Assembly: GCA_027051315.1 (NCBI GenBank)
Contig: JALTZE010000029.1
Location: 1 to 6,435 of the forward strand
DNA length: 6,435 nt
From: Micavibrio sp.
GTDB lineage: Bacteria; Pseudomonadota; Alphaproteobacteria; Micavibrionales; Micavibrionaceae
Direction: 5' to 3'
The position numbers and the translations under genes were made by a program. The notes under the pieces were generated by a model that saw only the letters and a program-made list of their open reading frames with translations, was not told the DNA's origin and made no database searches. Below, piece after piece: positions 1 to 4,092 of the stretch. Position 1 is the first letter of the stretch; each line of letters opens with the position of its first letter.

Positions 1-2
1 AT

Positions 3-371
3 AAAAGCCAAGTTTACTCTTCTTTACAAACAAAAGAAGGTAAAAAAAAGCTTTATAATTTTCTAACTAAAGAATTACTAGCTACAATTAGAAAAAAGAG
101 CAGCAACATCACAACTGTTAATCTTGTTGTTGATAAATGCAAAAATGGAAAAGATAAAAAGGACTTTAACTCATATATAAAATTAAACCTTGAGACATCG
201 TTCCCACTAGAAACTAACATATATATTACACATGAAGATTCACAAAAAAACACAGGATTACAAGCAGTAGACATGTTTTGCTATGGTATACAACGCAAAG
301 AAAACAACAACGATGATAAATGGTACAAGGAATTTAGCGGCAATGTAAGCCGTTTTATACATTATCTTTAA
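3..371 (+). CDS. DUF3800 domain protein, C-terminal part (5' end outside window)
   Basis: The frame is open from the left edge and ends at TAA 369-371, giving 122 codons with no start in the window. The protein reads KSQVYSSLQT..., then a strand with VVDKCKNGKDKKDF, then ITHEDSQKNTGLQAVDMF and GIQRKENNNDDKWY near the end. The spacing of an Asp on a hydrophobic strand, then H-x-DS-x-x-x-x-GLQxxD, then a Trp/Tyr-containing tail matches the C-terminal half of DUF3800 proteins. That family has an RNase H-like fold and is often found in accessory or mobile regions; its biochemical role is mostly unknown. The conserved acidic residues seen here could be part of a metal site, but that is inference. 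The gene converges on the tolC-type gene. No plus-strand terminator is evident after the stop. Family assignment is fairly secure; function is not. Confidence 0.75.
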   Translation, partial: KSQVYSSLQTKEGKKKLYNFLTKELLATIRKKSSNITTVNLVVDKCKNGKDKKDFNSYIKLNLETSFPLETNIYITHEDSQKNTGLQAVDMFCYGIQRKENNNDDKWYKEFSGNVSRFIHYL

Positions 372-387
372 ATTACATCCTAAAAAC

Positions 388-420
388 AAAAAAATGAGGA
401 GCCGATATTACCTAGTTCCT
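388..420 (-). terminator. Rho-independent terminator for minus-strand transcripts (tolC and/or small RNA)
   Basis: Read on the minus strand, AGGAACT and GGCTCCT can pair as a 7-position stem with one A/C mismatch and one T-G wobble around a 10-nt loop (397-420). The stem is followed by CA and then seven T (plus-strand A run 388-394). This is the usual layout of an intrinsic terminator. It lies about 115 nt past the tolC stop, so it could end the tolC mRNA or a separate small RNA from the intervening block. The stem is not perfect, so confidence is moderate. Confidence 0.5.
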
Positions 421-485
421 AAAGCTCAAACCCAACCGATGGAAGGAAGGACAAAAGGCGTAACATACGGACTTACCCTCACACT
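388..485 (-). ncRNA. Candidate small RNA in the G+C-rich gap downstream of tolC
   Basis: The block 394-480 has 41 G/C in 87 bases (47%), far above the surrounding A/T-rich sequence, yet holds no recognisable gene. On the minus strand it begins around GAGGGTAAGTCCG and ends with the hairpin and T-tract at 388-420. A weak promoter-like pair sits upstream (TATAGT at 492-497, TTTACT at 516-521, 18-bp spacer), which would give an RNA of about 100 nt. It could equally be a processed tolC 3' UTR or the remnant of an inserted element. I do not recognise the RNA family, and a comparison with RNase P and SRP RNA did not hold. This is inference from composition and terminator only. Confidence 0.3.
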
Positions 486-510
486 ACTTATACTATATAA
501 AAATTATTAA
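394..510 (+). CDS. Possible 38-residue small ORF, doubtful
   Basis: ATG at 394 opens a frame of 38 codons ending at TAA 508-510. It starts MRSRYYLVPKAQTQPMEGR and ends in a short hydrophobic stretch, LTLTLLILYKNY. It covers the G+C-rich block in the gap between the convergent genes. No Shine-Dalgarno sequence precedes the ATG; the upstream bases are A-rich. The same block can be explained by a minus-strand RNA with a terminator, and the ORF may be incidental. It is recorded because it is the only open frame that spans the whole anomalous block. No function or family is recognised. Confidence 0.15.
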   Translation: MRSRYYLVPKAQTQPMEGRTKGVTYGLTLTLLILYKNY

Positions 511-521
511 TAGCAAGTAAA
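492..521 (-). promoter_or_regulatory. Weak promoter-like pair for the candidate small RNA
   Basis: On the minus strand TTTACT (516-521) and TATAGT (492-497) are separated by 18 bp. The -10 element matches the sigma-70 consensus at five of six positions; the -35 element is poor. Such matches arise easily in A/T-rich DNA, so the call rests mainly on its position just upstream of the G+C-rich block. Confidence 0.2.
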
Positions 522-534
522 TTTTGAGTTATAG

Positions 535-1827
535 CTACTTATCAACCTCCAAAACCCCCATAGCCGAAGCAAGGGAGTATGATGCCACGACCTCATCACG
601 ATAAGCTTTTACAAGATTAACTTCTGCGTCCAATAGTTCTTTATCAGCATTTAATATATCAAGTATAGTTCTTTCCCCTGCTTGCTCTTCTGCATATACT
701 CCTTCTTTAGCCATCTTCGCAGCCTCAACCTGTTTTTTTCTAGATAATATCTCAGCCTTGGCAGTTTGATAATTTTTCCAGCTTGATATAACCAAAAGCC
801 TAACTTTTTCTTCTGCTTCTTTAATTTCTTCTTTTCTTTGTTTTGCTTTTTCTTTTGCTTCTTTAATACGGGAACGCACCGCTCCTGCTTGATATAAAGG
901 AACTCTCGCTGTGATAGCTATAATCTTATCCGTACTATCATCAATGATTCCAGGTTGAGGATTATATTTTTTGCTATAGCTTGCAGATAAATTCACATCG
1001 GGAAGCAACTCACCAGAAACAACATCAATATTATTCTCATCTGATTGTTTTATATATTTTGCTGATAAAATAAGAGGGGAATTATTCATAGCAATATCCA
1101 AAGCATCATCCAAATCACCATTAAATTCAAATGCCTTGTTATCTTCATTTAAAATATTGACATCAATTCCTACAATTTGGCGATATACTGCCTTACTAAC
1201 ATCAAGATTCCCTCTAGCTTTTATAAAATCAGCGACTGAACCTGCTAATCTTGCTTCTGCCTGACTTAAATCCGTTTTTGTTACCTCCCCCAATTCAAAC
1301 CTATCTTTTATTACATTAAGCTGTTCTTTTATTATTTCTTTATTCTTTTGACTTAATGATAACAAAGCTTTATCCATTACCACATTCATATGTGCAGTAA
1401 CTGCTTGCAATAAAATATCTTGCTCAGTAAGACGTAAAATATTTTCTTGGGCTTTTATATAATTTTTTGAAGATTCTACAGAAGAAACAGTCCTCCCTCC
1501 CCTAAATATCGGCTGTTCCATAGTTAAAGAAGCACCTTTTTCCACTCCTCCATCTGCATTCCCCCCAAACACACTTCCATCAAAATAAGCTTTATTAACC
1601 CCCAATTCTGCAGTTACATTTGGCTTCCACCCTGATAAAGCTTGGTCTTTAATCTCTGATACAGAAGAAAGCTCTCTTCTTGCTGCTCTTATCGTAGGGT
1701 TATTTATGTATGCCTGTGACATACTATATAATAACGACACACCCATTTCTTTATCATCAGCTTTCAACAAAGATGAAGAGCACAATAACAAAATCACAAA
1801 ACATAGCGCTGATTTTATAAAATACAT
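535..1827 (-). CDS. tolC: TolC-family outer-membrane efflux channel protein
   Basis: This 430-residue protein should form the outer-membrane and periplasmic tunnel of a tripartite efflux pump or type I secretion system. Residues 1-23 are a signal peptide: Lys5, a hydrophobic core, then SSLLKA before DDK. The mature part shows the two-fold repeat of the outer-membrane efflux family: QPIFRGGRT (105-113) with RFELGEVTKTDLSQAEA (176-192) in the first half, and VPLYQAGAVRSRI (309-321) with EQAGERTILDILNADKELL (381-399) in the second. Long Glu/Lys-rich heptad-like helices (about 320-345 and 355-380) suit the periplasmic alpha-barrel. At 430 residues it is a little shorter than E. coli TolC (493 precursor residues), without the long C-terminal tail. 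ATG at 1827 has AGAAGG eight bases upstream and is the natural start; the stop is TAG. No adaptor or pump gene is adjacent, so substrates cannot be inferred. The tolC symbol denotes family level. Confidence 0.9.
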   Translation of the reverse strand: MYFIKSALCFVILLLCSSSLLKADDKEMGVSLLYSMSQAYINNPTIRAARRELSSVSEIKDQALSGWKPNVTAELGVNKAYFDGSVFGGNADGGVEKGASLTMEQPIFRGGRTVSSVESSKNYIKAQENILRLTEQDILLQAVTAHMNVVMDKALLSLSQKNKEIIKEQLNVIKDRFELGEVTKTDLSQAEARLAGSVADFIKARGNLDVSKAVYRQIVGIDVNILNEDNKAFEFNGDLDDALDIAMNNSPLILSAKYIKQSDENNIDVVSGELLPDVNLSASYSKKYNPQPGIIDDSTDKIIAITARVPLYQAGAVRSRIKEAKEKAKQRKEEIKEAEEKVRLLVISSWKNYQTAKAEILSRKKQVEAAKMAKEGVYAEEQAGERTILDILNADKELLDAEVNLVKAYRDEVVASYSLASAMGVLEVDK

Positions 1828-1836
1828 ATCATTTTA

Positions 1837-1859
1837 CCTTCTCTATCCCCGTAATTATA
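1837..1859 (-). promoter_or_regulatory. Ribosome binding site and possible -10 element for tolC
   Basis: On the minus strand AGAAGG (1837-1842) lies nine to ten bases before the ATG and sets the tolC start. TATAAT (1854-1859) is a perfect -10 hexamer that would start transcription near 1847, leaving a leader of about 20 nt. Only a poor -35 (ATGTAG, 17 bp further upstream) is present, so the promoter part is tentative. Confidence 0.4.
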
Positions 1860-1872
1860 TTTTCATCTATAT

Positions 1873-1900
1873 TTGACTACATAATAACTATAATTATAAT
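1873..1900 (+). promoter_or_regulatory. Sigma-70 promoter for the hemoglobin (and possibly nhaA) transcript
   Basis: TTGACT (1873-1878) and TATAAT (1895-1900) are separated by 16 bp, matching eleven of twelve consensus positions. Transcription would begin near 1907, giving a leader of about 90 nt before the hemoglobin ATG. This is the best promoter match in the window, and it points at an otherwise promoterless plus-strand gene set. Confidence 0.6.
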
Positions 1901-1945
1901 AATAAGTTAGATGATAAGATTTATTAAAATTCAATATACATAAGC

Positions 1946-1963
1946 TACAATAAATTGTACAAT
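1946..1963. repeat. Nested inverted/direct repeat TACAAT-AA-ATTGTACAAT in the hemoglobin leader
   Basis: TACAAT (1946-1951) and ATTGTA (1954-1959) are perfect inverted arms with a 2-bp spacer. A second TACAAT (1958-1963) overlaps, making ATTGTACAAT a perfect 10-bp palindrome. It lies between the predicted transcription start and the ribosome binding site, where a repressor operator could sit. The TACAAT hexamers could also be -10 elements of a second promoter. No named regulator site is recognised. Confidence 0.3.
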
Positions 1964-1997
1964 ATGAAAGACAAAAAATAAACAAAGGTAAAATCCG

Positions 1998-2372
1998 ATG
2001 AACTCTAAATCAATACTCGACCGTTTAGGAGGAGAAGCCGCAGTTGATGCTGCCATAAACATATTTTACGATAAACTTTTATCTGACGATAGGGTAAAAC
2101 ATTTGTTCGAAAATGTATATATGACAATCTTAAGAGAACATCAAAAAGCATTTTTGAAACATGCCTTCGGTGGAGATAGCGAATATACAGGAAAATCATT
2201 AAGAGAAGCACATAAACATCTAGTAAAAGAAAAAGGATTAAACAAAGAACATTTTCAGGCAGTTGCAGAAAATCTTGAAGAAACCCTAAAAGAACTAAAC
2301 GTACCAAAAGAACTAATTGATGAAATAATGACATTAGTAGCAAATACACGCGATGATGTATTAGGACTATAA
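1998..2372 (+). CDS. glbN: Group I truncated hemoglobin (GlbN/HbN type)
   Basis: This 124-residue cytoplasmic haem protein is of the usual trHb1 length. The N-terminal GGEAAV (11-16) and FGG and YTGKSLREAH blocks are typical of the family. The proximal haem ligand F8 is His72. Aligning with Mycobacterium tuberculosis HbN places Tyr24 at B10, Leu45 at E7 and Gln49 at E11. In HbN the Tyr-Gln pair stabilises bound oxygen and supports nitric oxide dioxygenation to nitrate, so the same activity is likely here, although oxygen sensing or binding cannot be excluded. AAAGGT (1984-1989) precedes the ATG by eight bases, and a strong promoter match lies at 1873-1900. A damaged second copy follows after 14 bp, and nhaA lies further downstream on the same strand. 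Identification is secure; the physiological role is inferred. Confidence 0.93.
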   Translation: MNSKSILDRLGGEAAVDAAINIFYDKLLSDDRVKHLFENVYMTILREHQKAFLKHAFGGDSEYTGKSLREAHKHLVKEKGLNKEHFQAVAENLEETLKELNVPKELIDEIMTLVANTRDDVLGL

Positions 2373-2375
2373 ATT

Positions 2376-2380
2376 AAGGG
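2376..2380 (+). promoter_or_regulatory. Ribosome binding site of the broken second hemoglobin copy
   Basis: AAGGG lies six bases before ATG 2387. It shows that the original start was here, not at the internal ATG 2465, which has only A-rich sequence in front. The intact site suggests fairly recent inactivation. Confidence 0.6.
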
Positions 2381-2386
2381 AAAAAA

Positions 2387-2761
2387 ATGCCAAAAGAAAA
2401 TTTATTTGAACAAATTGGGGGAGAAGAAGGTGTAAACAAAATAGTAGATTAAAAAAATAAAAAAATGCTGGCTGATGAACGTATAAATAAATTATTTGAG
2501 GACATATATTTACCAATATTAATAGCACATCAAAGAGCATTTCTTAAATTTGCTCTAGGTGGACCTAATGAATATACAGGTAAATCTCTCAGAGAGGCAC
2601 ATGCAAAACTTGTAGAAAAAAAAGGATTAAGCCACTACCATTTTGATAGTGTCGCCGAGATATTGAAAGAATCAATTTACGAAGCTGGAATAGAAGAAAA
2701 AACCTGTAATAAAATAATGAATTATATAGAATCAACTCGTGAAGAAATTCTTAATTTATAA
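2387..2761 (+). pseudogene. Second group I truncated hemoglobin copy, broken by an in-frame stop
   Basis: ATG 2387 opens MPKENLFEQIGGEEGVNKIVD and then meets TAA at 2450-2452. The same frame continues without another stop to TAA 2759-2761. From the GG motif on, it aligns with the upstream hemoglobin without any gap across the stop, so this is substitution in place and not a frameshift. About half of the residues after the stop are identical to the first copy, including the E11 Gln in AHQRAFLK and the proximal His in KSLREAH. At the lesion the helix-B residues Phe-Tyr are replaced by Lys-Asn, so the distal Tyr (B10) is also lost. A 98-residue product from ATG 2465 would lack helices A and B and probably not bind haem properly. 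It is therefore most likely a dead tandem duplicate, unless the lesion is a sequencing or assembly error. Confidence 0.85.
2450..2465 (+). repeat. 8-bp tandem repeat (TAAAAAAA)x2 carrying the stop codon
   Basis: Two exact copies of TAAAAAAA lie side by side, 2450-2457 and 2458-2465, inside the second hemoglobin copy. The first supplies the in-frame TAA and replaces the codons that would encode the helix-B Phe-Tyr. The total length is unchanged relative to the intact paralogue, so the repeat overwrote sequence and was not inserted. Confidence 0.7.
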
Positions 2762-2764
2762 AGT

Positions 2765-2785
2765 TTGTCCAAACTATTGGAACAA
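2765..2785 (+). terminator. Weak hairpin after the second hemoglobin copy
   Basis: TTG-TCCAA and TTGGA-A-CAA can pair around the loop ACTA, with one bulged A. There is no T-tract afterwards, only a mixed A/T sequence. It may slow transcription or be incidental. If it does not terminate, nhaA can be read from the hemoglobin promoter. Confidence 0.2.
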
Positions 2786-2853
2786 TATATCATTTACTAA
2801 AAATACTAAATTCGGTATTAAATAAAAAAATTAACAAAAAATAAAAAGAAACC

Positions 2854-4023
2854 ATGACCACAATCTATCAATTTTTTAAAAGCAAAACCGCACCAGGAAT
2901 AATTCTTTGCATCGCCGCATTATTAGCCCTAATTGCTGAAAATTCTCCTTTGGATGAATTATATGAACTTTTCAAAAAAACACCTGTTGTAATCCAGATT
3001 GGTGATTTTTCTATAGATAAGCCGTTATTGCTTTGGATAAATGATGGATTAATGGCAATCTTTTTTCTTCTTATAGGTCTTGAAGTAAAAAGAGAAATAT
3101 TAATAGGCCATTTATCAAAACCTGAACAAGTTATACTACCTGCTGTTGCCGCTGCTGGTGGTTTAATAGTACCTGCATTGATATATGCTTATATTAATTT
3201 TCAAAATCCCGAATTAATTCAAGGATGGGCTATACCTGCTGCCACTGATATTGCCTTTGCCTTGGGTGTATTGATGATATTAGGCTCAAGAATACCACCA
3301 GCATTAAAAATATGTATGGTCGCGATTGCAGTTATAGACGACCTTGCCGCAATTATAATAATTGCACTATTTTATACTAATGACCTTTCTGTGACCTCTT
3401 TAAGCTTTGCTGGAATAGGTATTCTTCTCGCTTTTACATTAAATAGAATGGGTGTAACCAGAATATCGCCATATATGGTTATCGGAGTTATAATATGGGC
3501 ATGTATTTTAAAATCAGGTGTTCATGCCACACTTGCAGGCGTTATAATAGGGCTTTTAATACCGCTTAAAGCAAAAAATAAAAATGGTGAATCCCCACTT
3601 TTAGCCTTAGAACATACCCTATATCCATGGATTTCATTTGCTATTTTACCACTATTTGCTTTTGTAAATGCTGGTGTATCATTAAAAGGATTAAGCATTG
3701 ATACCTTAACACATCCAATAACATTGGGAATTATGCTAGGTCTTTTCTTTGGTAAACAAATAGGTGTTATGCTATTAAGCTCTGTGTTTATCTTTCTTAA
3801 GATATGCAAACTTCCGATAGGAGTCACATGGTCACAATTTTACGGTATGGCCGTTCTTACAGGAATAGGATTCACAATGAGCCTATTTATAGGAACCCTA
3901 AGCTTTGATAATATTGAACATGCCTCAGCAGTAAGACTCGGCGTCTTAGGAGGCTCAATCCTATCCACAATTGTAGGAGTAACAATATTAATACTTTCAA
4001 GCAAAAAGAAAACAAGAATCTAA
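2854..4023 (+). CDS. nhaA: Na+/H+ antiporter NhaA
   Basis: NhaA is an inner-membrane antiporter that expels Na+ or Li+ in exchange for protons, with a 2H+:1Na+ ratio known for the E. coli protein. The 389-residue length equals the family norm. Nearly every hallmark is present, offset by about one residue from E. coli: GLEVKRE (75-81; E. coli Glu78, Arg81, Glu82), AATDIAFALGVL (129-140, Asp132), the ion-binding pair Asp162-Asp163 in VIDDLAAIIII, His224 in SGVHATLAG (E. coli pH-sensor His225), PLFAFVNAGV (266-275), Lys301 in FGKQIG (E. coli Lys300), and LTGIGFTMSLFIG (335-347). About twelve hydrophobic helices are visible, and the tail is short and basic (KKKTRI). The start has only a weak AAGAAA-type ribosome site. 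It follows the hemoglobin pseudogene by 92 bp and converges on the ABC1-type gene. Identification is very secure and the gene looks functional. Confidence 0.97.
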   Translation: MTTIYQFFKSKTAPGIILCIAALLALIAENSPLDELYELFKKTPVVIQIGDFSIDKPLLLWINDGLMAIFFLLIGLEVKREILIGHLSKPEQVILPAVAAAGGLIVPALIYAYINFQNPELIQGWAIPAATDIAFALGVLMILGSRIPPALKICMVAIAVIDDLAAIIIIALFYTNDLSVTSLSFAGIGILLAFTLNRMGVTRISPYMVIGVIIWACILKSGVHATLAGVIIGLLIPLKAKNKNGESPLLALEHTLYPWISFAILPLFAFVNAGVSLKGLSIDTLTHPITLGIMLGLFFGKQIGVMLLSSVFIFLKICKLPIGVTWSQFYGMAVLTGIGFTMSLFIGTLSFDNIEHASAVRLGVLGGSILSTIVGVTILILSSKKKTRI

Positions 4024-4031
4024 ACAGCTAT

Positions 4032-4053
4032 AAGAATAATTCTTTCTAAGAAT
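4032..4053. terminator. A/T-only hairpins between nhaA and the convergent ABC1-type gene
   Basis: AAGAAT-A-ATTCTT and ATTCTT-TCT-AAGAAT overlap, giving two mutually exclusive 6-bp stems, 4032-4044 and 4039-4053. There is almost no G+C in the stems and no long T-tract on either strand. The position, just after nhaA and about 40 bp from the stop of the converging gene, suits a shared terminator, but the sequence evidence is weak. Confidence 0.25.
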
Positions 4054-4092
4054 ATCTACATTTTAAATAGCAAATAGAATTTAATACATAAT

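Noticed and set aside
53..274. Minus-strand frame of 73 codons opposite the DUF3800 fragment
   Set aside because: The plus strand encodes a recognisable conserved domain across the same bases; the minus frame has no motif or ribosome site.
394..485. RNase P RNA or SRP RNA in the G+C-rich block
   Set aside because: GAGGGTAAGTCCG resembles the conserved GAGGAAAGTCCG of RNase P RNA, and GGAAGGAAGG resembles the SRP core. The block is far too short for RNase P RNA, and the partner motifs of both RNAs are missing.
2005..2349. Minus-strand frame of 114 codons opposite the hemoglobin
   Set aside because: It is a Leu-rich shadow of a clearly conserved gene, with no family features of its own.
2387..2761. 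Programmed frameshift at the A-runs rescuing the second hemoglobin
   Set aside because: Both sides of the stop are in the same frame and align without a gap, so a shift would break the downstream frame. The helix-B Tyr is lost in any case.
2802..2819. AATAC...GTATT inverted repeat upstream of nhaA as an operator or riboswitch
   Set aside because: It has only five A/T-rich pairs, expected by chance here, and no known Na+ riboswitch features.
3522..3827. Minus-strand frame of 101 codons inside nhaA
   Set aside because: The plus-strand NhaA motifs run straight through it, so it is a shadow.
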